Below, in pieces: positions 44,690-56,335 of a DNA stretch of 64,000 nt. The stretch lies in NCBI GenBank assembly GCA_028673005.1, contig CM054116.1, positions 101,162,207-101,226,206 on the forward strand, read 5' to 3'. A program made the translations under genes and the position numbers. This DNA is from Tanypteryx hageni (lineage: Eukaryota; Arthropoda; Insecta; Odonata; Petaluridae). Position 1 is the first letter of the stretch. Every line of letters begins with the position of its first letter. The notes beneath the pieces are model-generated. The model searched no databases. It was not told the DNA's origin and worked only from the letters and a program-made list of their open reading frames with translations.

Positions 44690-45189
44690 TTTTATTGTCT
44701 TTTGCCTTTTCCTGCATTTCCTCCCCCTTTTTCATTGTGTCTCTCTAATTTTGAATTTTACAGTTAAGGAGTTAATTCTATTTAACAAGAGGTAAAGCAT
44801 AATTTACTCTCTACATTCGCGAAATAATATATTTGTCAATTACGCGATACGAAATCAAAAATATCTAGAGTTGGAAATATCAGCTTGAGATATTTGAGAT
44901 TAAAAATATACAAATTTTCAGTGTGGTAGAACAAAAATAACATTCTCGTGACCGATATGCGAGGTGCTAATTTGGTTTAACCATCAATATTGAGTTTGTA
45001 AAGGTGTGAATCAGCTATTAATATGTTTTCTCATATAGGTTTGTTGCCGAAATCATCACGTTTGGCAAAATTTGTAAAGGAGTGAAAATACAAGAACAAG
45101 AAATATAGTTTTGTGTTCGCACAATGAACTTTTTTCTGCACTTACTATTTTGTTACTTAAAGTGATAAGCATGGCCGTACGCTGTGCAT
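44690..45189. other. unassigned DNA
   Basis: Nothing is recognised in this stretch. Confidence 0.5.
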
Positions 45190-46018
45190 ACGTCGCATTA
45201 ACACGTTGTGTACCGGATTTAGATTCCCGTACTACACTCAGTTTCTGGACATTTTCTAATAAATCCAATAAAAGCACGCGAAATCTCGTGGCCGGCTCAA
45301 ATGTGGTGATTTTGTTGGTTGAAAGTCACGATTTAATTAGCAAAAGAATAACTTGACAATTTAAAGATATCACTTTGTGTCGTATATTTTTGACTGTAAG
45401 TAAAAGATAAAATAATATTAGAATAAATTCGTTATTTAGTGTTTTCTTTGATATTAACGTTTAAAAAATTAAGATTTTCGAAATATAAAGTAAATTTAAA
45501 TCATCGAATTATTGTAAGGCCGAAAACTGCCAGACATATATGTAAGTAGTAATTTTAGGCGTCGATATTCGTAGAAAATCTCTCGGGAAAATAAACGTCG
45601 ATTTAAATCGTCAATTTAAAAAAATGAACGAATTCTATCAAGCCTAGTTATTTTTAGCCTTGGTAGAATTCGACGCTTATTTTCCCAAATTTTCGGTGAA
45701 TATCGACGCTCAAAATTACTACTTGGTAGAATTCGGTTTATATTTTTAAAATCTACGTTTATTTTCCCGAGAGATTTTCGACGAATGTCGACGCTTAGAA
45801 TTACCACGTACATATGTGGCTGGTAGTTTTCAGCCTTTAAACTCAATGATTTAAATTCACTTTTTATTTCCAAGTTCTACGTAAAATTTACGTTTATTTC
45901 ACAATACTTGGATTATTTATTTAAAATTTTATAGGAAGATAAATCTTTACGTAAAAATTAATAGAACTAAGTGTAGTACGGGAATCAAAATCTGGTACAC
46001 AACGTGTTAGTGCGACGT
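45190..46018. mobile_element. 829 bp foldback element
   Basis: The outer arms (45190-45240 and 45968-46018) are inverted copies over about 50 bp: ACGTCGCA(T/C)TAACACGTTG and TTCCCGTACTACACT. Inner arms (about 45495-45610 and 45735-45870) are inverted again: GGC(C/T)GAAAACT(G/A)CCAG, GGCGTCGATATTCGTAGAAA and TCTCTCGGGAAAATAAACGT. The left arm has about 170 extra bases. There is no coding capacity. This is a long imperfect palindrome of the foldback/MITE type; the family is unknown and no target duplication is clear. Confidence 0.8.
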
Positions 46019-46854
46019 CTTCTCTTCTCTTCTTCTCTTTTCGTTGGCTTGGTAAGTAGTTTTACCACAAATATAGGCCGTCCCTCGTGATAATACCCAC
46101 GTTCCCGGCCGGTCAGCAAGTGCTCAATTACAATGGGGGTTGTTAATTATATATACATCATTTTAATACCTTGCGGTTTTTGTGATTTGCTTATAAGTTT
46201 AAAATTACTGTAACTACTAATTAATATAAATACAATACAATAAACATGAAAAATAGGAAATATGTACATTGGTAAGGTAGTTAAGTCAAAAAGATACCAG
46301 CTAGCTATTGTTATTTTTTATTTTTATTTTTGGTATATATTAATATATATTTTTTATTTTGTATTTTTTATTTTGCATTTTTCCTTTTTTTACCTCATTT
46401 TTATTATTTATTTATTTATTTTTGACTATATATATATTAATTATTTATTTATTTCTTATTATAATATTATTATTATTATTTTTTCTTTACTTTTCCCCCT
46501 TTTTTTCTTTTTTTTTGCAAAATAGCTTTAAATTGGGTAGAGCTTTTTGTACAATATGGGCAATAGTTATTATTATTATTATTATTATTATTTTTCTCTT
46601 TCTAAGACTAAACTAAATATAATAAGTAATTAAATATCTTATAAAATAAACTAACTAATTATAAAGTATGCAATTGCTAAAATATATATATACATATATA
46701 CATACATATACATATATATATATACATATATATATATATAATAAAATAATAAAAATGAAAATAAAAGAGAGTAGAGAGCAGAGATCTATATCGGGAGCGT
46801 CACAAAACATACCCTTTTCAGGCGACGTATGTACAACCAACTATATATATATAT
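46019..46854. other. AT-rich low-complexity DNA
   Basis: T-rich DNA (46310-46510), an (ATT)n run (46568-46592) and TA/CATA repeats (46680-46742). The Phe/Tyr/Ile-rich frames here are artefacts. Confidence 0.7.
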
Positions 46855-46992
46855 ATAAACTAAAGGAAAAGAAAAGGTAGTGATGAGGGTGGCAACAAGG
46901 TGTTGAGGGAAGCCCAGCGGACACTCACCAAGTTGAGGACCAAGCTGGCAGGCTGCTGGGGGCGTCGAAGAGACACGTAAAACACACGAACA

Positions 46993-46996
<4 letters not shown>
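46855..46996 (+). repeat. single unit of the 41 kb foldback family
   Basis: GGCAACAAGGTGTTGAGGGA, GCCCAGCGGACACTCACCAA and GGGGGCGTCGAAGAGACACG recur from the 41.1-41.8 kb cluster. It is bounded on both sides by (TA)n and lies just upstream of LINE-A copy 2. Confidence 0.8.

Positions 46997-47053
<57 letters not shown>
46997..47053. repeat. (TA)n microsatellite
   Basis: About 28 TA units abut the 5' truncation point of LINE-A copy 2. Confidence 0.97.
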
Positions 47054-47055
<2 letters not shown>

Positions 47056-48070
47056 TGTAGACTGGAAAGACAGGAGACTGATTAGGAATCTATATGAGAA
47101 TCAAGTTGTAAAGGTCAGGTTTGAGAATGTGGACACCTGCGGAATAAATATCGGTAGAGGAGTAAGACAAGGCTGCTGCCTATCGCCAACCCTATTCAAT
47201 ATATATGGAGAAAGTCTAATGCAAGAAGCTTTAGAAGGCACAGGGGATTTCAAAATTGGAGGAAGGATTATAAGAACAGTAAAATACGCAGATGATCAAG
47301 TACTTCTAGCAAGAAAGGAAGAGGAGCTACAAAAATGATAAATAGACTAGTGATAACAGGTAGAAAATATGGTATGGAAATAAATACAGAAAAATCCAAG
47401 GTCATTCGAATATCGGGTAAAGAAGAGAATCTGAACATAACTATTGGGGGAAAGCCATTAGAACAAGTTTCAGAATATAAATACCTTGGAAGTATCATAA
47501 CACGAGAGGCAAAATGTACGGATGAGATCAAAACTAGAATAGGAAAAGCAAAAGCGGCTTTCAGGAGAAAGAAACAACTACTTACAGGGAATATAAGGGA
47601 AGATAATCCGCAAGAAGTTGATAAAATGCTACGTATGGAGTATAGCATTGTATGGGGCAGAAACATGGACGCTAAGGAAAAATGACATCAAATACTTGGA
47701 AAGCTTTGAAATGTGGACTTGGAGGAGAATGCTGAAGATAAAATGGACAGATAGGATGAAAAACGATGAAGTGCTACGAAGAATAGGAGAGAAGCGAATG
47801 ATTATACAGACTATCAGAAAGAGGAAGGCTAACTGGGTTGGACATTACCTGAGGAGAGAGAGTATGATTAAAGACGTGTTAGAAGGAAAACTAGATGGGA
47901 AAAGGGAAAGAGGTAGGAAAAGGTTTCAGCTGATAGACGATCTGAAAGGGAAAGAGAGTTATCAAGATATAAAGAGGACAGCGGAAAATAGGAGTATATG
48001 GAGAACCAGGTTTAACCATGAATAATCACAGACCTGTCTACGGACAGACTACCTATGATGATGATGATAT
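47054..48070 (+). mobile_element. LINE-A copy 2 (5' truncated, young)
   Basis: It starts within ORF2 at the position of residue about 319 of copy 1 and ends with the UACG hairpin (48034-48047) and (ATG)n tail (48055-48067). By eye it differs from copy 1 at very few positions, so both derive from a recent common source. Confidence 0.92.
47057..48025 (+). pseudogene. LINE-A reverse transcriptase, C-terminal half, two frameshifts
   Basis: The frame holds motif B (RGVRQGCCLSPTLFNIYGE) and motif C (KYADDQVLLA), then breaks at a shortened A-run near 47333 (one A fewer than copy 1). It resumes as INRLVITGRKYGMEINTEKS until an inserted base near 47607, and then continues to WVGHYLRRE and the normal stop at 48023-48025. 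The two indels make it non-functional although the remaining protein is almost identical to copy 1. Confidence 0.9.
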
Positions 48071-48109
48071 ATATATATAAGAAACATTTGTTCCGGAAAT
48101 ACACTCCAC

Positions 48110-48330
48110 GGAGTAGAAGCGAGGGAGGGGTAGCAAAACGGTTAGCGTCTTCAAACGACCACCGAAATTACTTTCTTTTGAACCTCCTTCAACAGGGGTC
48201 GAGGAACTTTCAGCAGGACATATCCATGATCTTATCTGTACTGAGAGGCACGTGAAATATCCCACCATTAGGTCGGCAAATATAATCACAAAAACCTCAA
48301 AATGTCTAAGAAACACGTATTCTCAAAACT
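48110..48330 (+). mobile_element. possible SINE fragment
   Basis: The words GGGTAGCAAAACGGTTAGCG and TTTTGAACCTCC resemble degenerate tRNA A- and B-box regions of a SINE head. The downstream part is unplaced. Support is weak. Confidence 0.3.
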
Positions 48331-49110
48331 ACCCTAGGACCTTGCGGTTACTTGAATGTTCAGAGTAGAAGCGTGAGCATTTCAACAAGACGCATATTTG
48401 AGTGTAAGGAAATACCCTTCGTTCAGTTCCACTGTTTATGCAATCCCAGAAAAGGAACGAAATCGTAGGAAGATAATAATATTGCAAAAATAGTAAGCAG
48501 AAACGACTTCAATATTATAATTCAGAATAAAATAGGTTTTTAGACGAAATATTTTTTTATGATAATAAATAACGAAAGAGAGAGAATACTTACTACTAAT
48601 GAATAAATATTTGAAATAATTTTAAATGAGCCTTAATATATGCAGAAAATATTCAATTACTATTCGAAAATATCATTAAAGTCATCAAGTTCAACGTACT
48701 TCAAATTTCAAGAAATATCTATCTGAATGCATTATATATCTTATACCAAATTATGTAAATATCCAATGTTTTCGACTCTGTCAAAGATGTACGAAACACG
48801 GTATGTTTTGTATTAGAAAGAATAATATGTTATTGTAGGACATCTAATCTTCCATAAACTCATGCAACGTGGGTAACATAGTAAAAATATCTAAAAACTA
48901 GTAAATCGCACAAAACGACTAATGTACGCCATATATACAATGAACCCATTAAGCATCACGGGAAGCACGCCGTTAAAATCGATTTGTTTGTTGGTGTATT
49001 GCACTAAAATTGTTTGAGAATATTGCTGCACGAAGTGAATACGGCATCTTGAATTATGCATCGCCGGATTTCTTAGCTTCCTTGCCAGCCAGCTAACGGC
49101 TGGAAAAGAG
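48331..49110. other. unassigned AT-rich DNA
   Basis: Nothing is recognised in this stretch. Confidence 0.5.
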
Positions 49111-50294
49111 ATTTCATCTCATCTTTCTGCATCACAACTTTCGAATAATTCACGAATCAAAAGCAGATGCTAAATTTTACTTTGCAGAGATGCAGTTTAA
49201 TGAAATTTTGATGATACATTTTCATTCTTACATGCTAAATCTTTGCTGATCTTTTATCTCTATACTACTTCTCCCGTTTCTCTTGCGTAGGCTGACCATA
49301 TCCCAACAAGGCGAAGACGGGACATTTCCCATGAAGAAAACGGGACAAAACGGGACAATTTTTTCGCACGACTATTTTAAAAAGGGTGGTTTATATCACT
49401 CCAATAAATACATGATTTGAAGGAATTGGAGTAATTCTGTAGATTGGAAATTTATTTTTAGTTATTTATTTATCTTAAGTAGATAGAAAATACCCAAACT
49501 TCAGGCGTTCATATGGTCTCAGCAGTATAAGTTGAAATGAGTTCACTACGTTTTTAATTCTAAAAAGCTCTTTTTTGAAATGAAAAATTATTCTTCGCTA
49601 CGTCAAAATAGTTTTTTCAAGGAAAGAGTAATCCTAATAGGAATGAAATTTATTATGAAAACGTTTGCTTTCCTTTTAAGCTCTCAATTTTAATATAATA
49701 GTATTTCATCTCATCTTTCTGCATCACAACTTTCGAATAATTCACGAATCAAAAGCAGATGCTAAATTTTACTTTGCAGAGATGCAGTTTAATGAAATTT
49801 TGATGATACATTTTCATTCTTACATGCTAAATCTTTGCTGATCTTTTATCTCTATACTACTTCTCCCGTTTCTCTTGCGTAGGCTGACCATATCCCAACA
49901 AGGCGAAGACGGGACATTTCCCATGAAGAAAACGGGACAAAACGGGACAATTTTTTCGCACGACTATTTTAAAAAGGGTGGTTTATATCACTCCAATAAA
50001 TACATGATTTGAAGGAATTGGAGTATTTCTGTAGATTGGAAATTTATTTTTAGTTATTTATTTATCTTAAGTAGATAGAAAATACCCAAACTTCAGGCGT
50101 TCATATGGTCTCAGCAGTATAAGTTGAAATGAGTTCACTACGTTTTTAATTCTAAAAAGCTCTTTTTTGAAATGAAAAATTATTCTTCGCTACGTCAAAA
50201 TAGTTTTTTCAAGGAAAGAGTAATCCTAATAGGAATGAAATTTATTATGAAAACGTTTGCTTTCCTTTTAAGCTCTCAATTTTAATATAATAGT
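49111..50294 (+). repeat. 592 bp tandem duplication
   Basis: 49111-49702 and 49703-50294 are the same sequence in direct tandem. I could find only one difference (GAGTAATTCTG at 49431 against GAGTATTTCTG at 50023). The unit covers about 177 bp of flank plus the left part of the hAT element below, so it arose after that insertion and very recently, or it is an assembly artefact. Confidence 0.95.
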
Positions 50295-50581
50295 ATACTG
50301 CTTCTTTTATATTTGTTTCCGAATATTTTTATTTCATATATTCTAAAGGTTAATAAAATTACGAAATATTTTAGTGTTTAAAAATTAATCGTAAACCTGA
50401 CATTATTTTTTAAATGTTGAGCGATAAGTTTCAACTAAAAAGACAGAAACGCTACTCAGTCTTTACAAGTCTATTAGAAGGAAAAAGACAATTTTTAAAT
50501 AATTATTTTACTTACGATACAGATTGGAAACGGCCCGAAAACGGGACTGTCCCGGAGAAAACGGGACGTATGGTCAGCCTA
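49288..50581 (+). mobile_element. non-autonomous hAT element, left end duplicated
   Basis: Ends are TAGGCTGACCATA (49288 and again 49880, because of the tandem duplication) and its complement ending at 50581. Flanks CTCTTGCG (49280-49287) and CTCCTGCG (50582-50589) form an 8 bp duplication with one change. Subterminal GACGGGAC/ACGGGACAAAACGGGAC words mirror the right end. There is no transposase. Confidence 0.88.
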
Positions 50582-50589
50582 CTCCTGCG

Positions 50590-50716
50590 CCGCTTTTCCT
50601 CTCCACCGTATGTTTCTCACCAAAATGCATAAAAATTCACGTCTTTTCTTTATAAACATTTTCATCTCCAGATCCTTTTAGGTTCATCGGTTATTTTGTT
50701 TAAACATTACCGTATA
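50590..50716. other. short unassigned spacer
   Basis: Nothing is recognised in this spacer. Confidence 0.5.
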
Positions 50717-50993
50717 GAACAGAGTTCTCTAAATTGGGTGTCGCAGTTGATTTTTAGGGCTGCCACGAAAAACTGTTTAGTAAATAAATAAACGATTTGG
50801 AAGTGTTGATAGGTAATTAGAACAATAATATTTCCCCAAAGAAATTGATTATTGTGTAATATAAACAAATGGATTGGTTCAAAGGTTGTAATAACCGTAT
50901 GTAAAAATATAAAATTTTGTTTCAAGGCAGGGATGTCGTGAATTTCAGTCAATGAAAGGATGCCGCGCCTGCAAAAAGTTTGGAAACCACTGG
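50717..50993. mobile_element. hAT MITE, relative of 29.1 kb remnant
   Basis: The ends CAGAGTTCTCTAAATTGGGT and the complement of AAAAAGTTTGGAAACCACTG are imperfect inverted repeats of CAG-start hAT type. GAACAG(A) occurs at both borders, but a clean 8 bp duplication is not seen. The body is collinear with 29099-29280. Confidence 0.65.
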
Positions 50994-52230
50994 AACAGAC
51001 ATTCAGTTACACCATTTTATCCATATTCATCGGCACAACTTTTTAATAAAAGAATACTTATTTGAATTGCCCTTCTGTGCTATGTTTTCGTAACTATCTC
51101 CATCTACCGCACCGATAATTTCAGGTTTTCGACAGTTTATCCGTCTTTTGGCTTTCCGCATCATTTTCGTCTTCCACGGGCACATTTCAGCTCTTATTTA
51201 ATTCAAAATTTAACTCTTTTCTCTCTCCTCACACAACTATACTTTTTTACATTCTCTCTAGGGTTGGACTCCATAGCCCCGATTTTCATATATTCTCAAA
51301 CGAAATTATTTATGTCACTGATATAGTTTATTAAAATTTACTCATCTCTGATCTGATTGTTTTCCTAACTCCTGGTAGAATAGCGTATGAATTCAGATCG
51401 CAAATTCTAAAAATTTCCCTTATCAATTATTCTCAAATCCTATATTTTCTATTTCGTATGACTATGCTTTCTACCCTAATTCCTTCGCTTCTAATTCCAA
51501 GGTTTCATTAGTTGCATGGATTTGTAGATATTTTCAAAATTTTGAGTTGCGTATTCAAGAAAGGAAAAAATTTTCACCACCTTCTTATCATGCAGAAGGA
51601 ATGAAATGTATGCTTTTGTTTTTTGATTATATTCTTGGAAATACGCATTTTATTAAAAAAAACTCCAGTTGCTCCGATATTTTACTAAATCCTTCATTAT
51701 TCTGATCTTCTGTTATTCCTTTGCCATTCAGTTGAATATATATATACACAGGAAGATAGAGAGAGAGGTGTAGAAAGTTTAACGAACTACAAGGAAAACT
51801 TGAAGAAATTCTGGATTCCGTATACGAACTTTCCATCTTATTCCTTTTTTCCATATCCTCCTCTCTCCAAACTCCTTTTCTCCCCCTCACTATTCCCCGA
51901 TTCCCATTTGTCCTCAACATCCTTAAATCCCCTCTCTTTACTCCCAATTTTCTCTATTCACATCGCTCCCTGTGGGCGTGTGTGCTCGCGCTCTACGTCT
52001 TCTTTCCCAAATGGTATGTGTGTGTGTGTCTGAGAGAGAGAAAAAGAGAGAGAAAGGAAGAGCTTTCCGAACGAGTGAACCCTTGCTGCCTCACTAGCTG
52101 TAGCAGCGTTAGAGGAGAATGCACCGAATTAGTATTCCCCCTTCCGGGAGCGGAGCTGAGTTGCGCCGAGACCCTTCGAGAATCTTTCGTAACAGTTGGC
52201 TAATGCCGAAACGAAGTTTCCACCACTCCG
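50994..52230. other. unassigned DNA
   Basis: It includes (TG)n/(AG)n runs at 52016-52062. No gene is recognised. Confidence 0.5.
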
Positions 52231-52900
52231 CTACCTCACGTCCCCCCACCCTCCTCCACACTATCCCTCCCTGGCCCAAATCTTCTCGTTCTCTTCCTCC
52301 CTCCTCCCCCATCTCTGTCTTTCCCTCTACCTTATATCCTGTCTCTCCCTCCCTTCCATCCCTTATCATCTCCCTTCCTGGCAAAGAACCTAAGTGCTAC
52401 GATAGGAATTACGCGGTGGCAACCGTGGTCCACGTAGAATAAGGCTCCTCCCCTATTCCTTTTAACCTCCTCCTGGCGCTGCCAAACCCCGTGTCTTTCC
52501 CTTCATCCCTGCAAACTGCACAATCCCATTGTTTCCCCCTCTCTCTCGTCTTTTCGTTTTCCTTTTATTCGCCCTTTTATATCTCTCCCTCTCTCGCTTC
52601 TATTCCTTCACTTTTATCCTCAGAACGCCGCTTTCTCTCCGACCGCTATAACCACACCTCTGTTTTTCCTGCCCGTAATTATTCCCAGGGTTTTTTCTTT
52701 CTCTCTCTCTTTCTTCATCTAATTTTCCATATCTTCGCCTTTTAAGATCCGACTCTCTACCTCTTTCCTCTCGCATATCCCCGTTCTCCCTCTTTTTCCC
52801 TTTCTACCTGTCAGTTGCTCTTTCATTTACATCCACTCCTTTTCCCGGTCTCTTTCATCCTTCTCTAGCTTTATTCTGTCCTCCCTCTTGCCATACCTTT
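52231..52900 (+). repeat. polypyrimidine tract
   Basis: CT-rich low-complexity sequence lies upstream of a LINE-B tail; the frames are artefacts. Confidence 0.8.
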
Positions 52901-52964
52901 CATTGCCCTAATTGCGACTTTAATTATGGTTATTTTGTGTCATTTGTAATTCTGCCTTTCACGA

Positions 52965-53037
52965 AGAATGGGTTCGCTGTAAAAGTGGACTTGTAAACCT
53001 CAACCTCGACCAAATAAACGTATTTGTCTATCTATCT
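52965..53037 (+). mobile_element. LINE-B 3' tip, copy F
   Basis: Only the distal 3' end remains: GTGGACTTGTAAACCTCAAC (weak stem-loop), CAAATAAACG and a (TGTC/TATC)n tail, in the same order as the other LINE-B ends. Confidence 0.6.
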
Positions 53038-54118
53038 GAAACTCACAAACTGTAGCTATAATTATTTTCTTTGAATATCTTCAATTTCACTTGGTATTCT
53101 TTGTTATTTTATCCCTAAATATCTCTCAAACATTCCAAAATCCTGTTTTCTTTCGAAAACAATCATCAACTGTTATCAAGAAAGTTTTAATTAACGGAAC
53201 ACGCTCTCATTGACCACTGTCTCGACGATTGTCGCTAAACTCTTTTGAAAAGGAGATTCTTTGTAATGAATATGGAATGCAAAGCGATGCTGACAGATGT
53301 AAGTTCAGTGAGATTAATGTTATTATATTTTATTTAATCTATTAAATAAAATAAAAGCTCTTCATTTGATACGACCGAACCGAGATACGACGCAAGGCCC
53401 TTGGACATACGTAGATTGAGCGGACCGCCAATATATACATCCACACCTCATTAATCACAGTTTCACTGTACACATTTTTGATTTAGCACGGTTGCAGAAT
53501 GGTCTCGAAGCATTAATATTCATAAAATCTTTCCGTTTCGTTCAGAGGTTATAATAATTAATAAAAGAAGCAATACAATATAACTAAATGTGTGCTCGAT
53601 GAATTCACGACGGCGCTAAAATTTAACCTCATACAACCCCATTCCAATTCTCACGGTTCGCTATACACGGTGTTTTCTAAGAACGCATGTACCTTATGAA
53701 GCGATATTATGAACATAGCTCATAAAAGCATTGATATAAAGATAAAACTCCATAAAACACTACTGGAAACTTAATAACATAGATATGCCTATAATGGCCA
53801 GAATGGGAGGACATTTTTCCATACAGCAAAGATTAAGGTTAGTAAGGACTCTTTGGTTCTAAGAATTTGAAAGAAAATCAATTAGATCCTATGAATTCAA
53901 ACATAAAACTATATTTACAAACTTCATCTACTTCTTCACACAATTCCAGTTGAGTAAGCACTCCGGCTCCCTATACAGTGTAGTGCGTGTCCACTTCTTT
54001 ATTACGTAATTTCCACCAACGCGGGTCTTATCTTCCGGCGTCGGTGAGACCCGCTTACACTCTAGGAAGAGTGTGAGTAGTTTTGTATCTCCTCTATAAC
54101 TAAATACGACGAAAAGAC
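53038..54118. other. unassigned DNA
   Basis: Nothing is recognised in this stretch. Confidence 0.5.
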
Positions 54119-54283
54119 ATGAATCCTCGGCTTTTGCAGACGGTTACATCACGAGTTGTCCCCACTTTACGGGAAAATCTCAAGCGTTTGGAGGAGATGG
54201 AAAAAAATCGACGAAACGATGACGAAATCGCGGCAGAAATCCCTTTCGATAGGAGAAGAATAATTTTTAACGTTTCTCTATAA
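54119..54283 (+). CDS. small ORF of unknown nature (54 aa)
   Basis: An ATG-started frame gives a well-mixed, charged peptide (RENLKRLEEMEKNRRNDD then EIAAEIPFDRRRIIFNVSL) with a helical look, unlike the low-complexity frames elsewhere. I do not recognise it. There is no neighbour, promoter or splice evidence. It may be a host micro-ORF, an exon or chance. Confidence 0.2.
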   Translation: MNPRLLQTVTSRVVPTLRENLKRLEEMEKNRRNDDEIAAEIPFDRRRIIFNVSL

Positions 54284-54980
54284 TAGGTCAACGGGACAAA
54301 AATAATTTGCTACGCTAGATACGTCTAGGCATTTAATTCTTCCAGATAAACGACGCTTGTCGCGCTCCATTTACCACTTCGGCAGTATCTCCATAAATAC
54401 CCTTGCACGCCCTGTAAATCACAAAGTTCATCGTTAAATCAATGGGGCGTTTGATCTTCACGACCTTGAACACTCTCCATTATCTCCTTCGTCCCTTTGC
54501 CGTGTGGCCAAGGTTTCACGTCCGATCCGGGAACAAAGGAAACTAAGGAAGGATGTCGTACTTTTTGGAGTACTTTGAAATAACGTTTCAAGCAACATTT
54601 ATGTTCCTAAATATGTCTATATGTCTAGATTAAAGAACGTGTAATCAACCGAACATGTCCCATTACTCCAGCTTTTGATTTTCCACTTTCACTCCGATTT
54701 CCCGATTCCTCATCTCTTTCTCTTTCTCTCCCCTTCGATTCTCCGATATACCCCTCCGTAACCATCACGACCATTTCACTCCCTCCCGCCCCCTTTTCTT
54801 TCCACTCTACAACTCATTTATGTCCCCTTCATAACCCGAGCCTTATGCCATTACACGTGGCGCCTCCCTTCTTCTTCCGCGGCCCCCGGAGGAATTACAC
54901 TCACACCTTCGGCGATGAGCGCATGCGCCGATAATTTCTCATCCCGCGATTCTTTCTTTACTCTCTCTCTCTCTGACCCC
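54284..54980. other. unassigned DNA
   Basis: No gene is seen. From 54670 the top strand becomes C/T-rich. Confidence 0.5.
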
Positions 54981-55460
54981 ATCCCATTCCCGCACCCTTA
55001 AACCCCCTTCTCATCCGCTCTCCTTCCCCCGTCCGCATTTTCTCTCCATCCTTGCAGTGGGGCGTAACCATGGGAGCGAGTAGGAGGTCGTGGGTGGGAG
55101 GGGGAGCCCGAGGGAGGAGGATGAGGAGGGGAATGGGGGATGAGGAGGAGGGGAAAAGGTGATGTGGAGGGGAAAGAGGGATGTGGAGGGAGAGGGGGAC
55201 GTGGAGTGAGGAAGGAGTACATCGCGCTTCTCCCGTAGACAGAAGGCGTCAAGGCTGTGTGTGTTTGTGTTCGGTCTCTTCTTGGCCAGAGGCAACGGAA
55301 TCAATTTTCTACCCGGGCTATTCTTCCTAGGGCGAAAAGGAGAAAAGGGAGGGATGAAGATGAGGGAGGAGAGAGAGAGAGAGGTAGGAAGGGTTTTTGG
55401 TGAGGGAAGGAGTTAGGGAAGGGGGTAAAAAAAGAGAGGGGGGAGAGAGAGATTGCGAAA
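54981..55460. repeat. pyrimidine-to-purine switch tract
   Basis: The top strand is CT-rich up to about 55060 and then G/A-rich (GGGAGGAGG-type) to about 55460, so strand asymmetry flips. The Pro/Ser and Gly/Glu/Arg frames are artefacts. Confidence 0.75.
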
Positions 55461-56335
55461 AAGGAGAGTAAACATCTACCAAGCACTCCGAAAGGTCCTT
55501 TTATTCTAAGCCATTGTGCGCGAAAGAGGTCCCCCCCTCCGCTTCTCGGCCACCCACACACACCCATCCATACATACACCCACACAAGCGCACCCTCTCA
55601 CCTCCCCCTCCACCCTCTTACGCTCCCACTTATTCCTCTCCCTCCCTCATCCTCCTCCTCTCACAATCCCCGCACTTACACGAATGGCTTTCTTTCCCTC
55701 GGGTCCCTTCGTAGGGAGGGCATTTATTTACACATGCGTTTCGCTCGTTCCCCTTGCATCTCGCTCTGTCGTAAAACGGATTGGTTCTGGAGGGAATAAG
55801 AAAACCGATCGGCGGTGTTGAATGTTTGAGGCGCTCCCATTAATCACGTGACGAGCTCTAAACGAATCAGAGGAAGGGAAAAGCAAAAGGCAAGGACCCT
55901 TTCTCCTCCTCCTCCGGATCTCTCCTTTCTCCCCAACCCTTTTCACGCAAATAAGCACACACGTAAACACATGTACGAAGTCGCAAAAACACACTCCCTG
56001 AATTGTTGCTCGGGTAATCATGTAGTCGGGGAGACATCGGGACGCTCGATTTTCTGTTTAAAGAGAAATTTCCCAGAATTTTTTGCATACATGGCACGGA
56101 ATATTTGCGATGCGTATAACGGGATAATTTCGATGGGAGGGCTTCTTTATCGGCGATAAATTTAGTTCCTTCTTTATGCTTTATTTGATGTTTTCCATAT
56201 ATAACATCAACCGTGGAGATTCGATCAGATAATTTCCGTTCTCCTTCCGTAAGTAAATGAGAAAGAAATCTGTTGTATGTGAAATGATTATCAATGCCCG
56301 ATTAATAATTTTATCGAGAGAGAACGGTGTACAGG
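55461..56335. other. unassigned DNA with short C/T and CA-rich runs
   Basis: No gene is recognised in this stretch. Confidence 0.5.

Noticed and set aside
46262..46616. Phe/Tyr/Ile-rich membrane-like ORFs
   Set aside because: T-rich and (ATT)n low-complexity DNA; no start context or conserved pattern.
55301..55585. Minus-strand Ser/Pro/Phe ORFs
   Set aside because: They lie in a purine-rich (top strand) tract and are low complexity.
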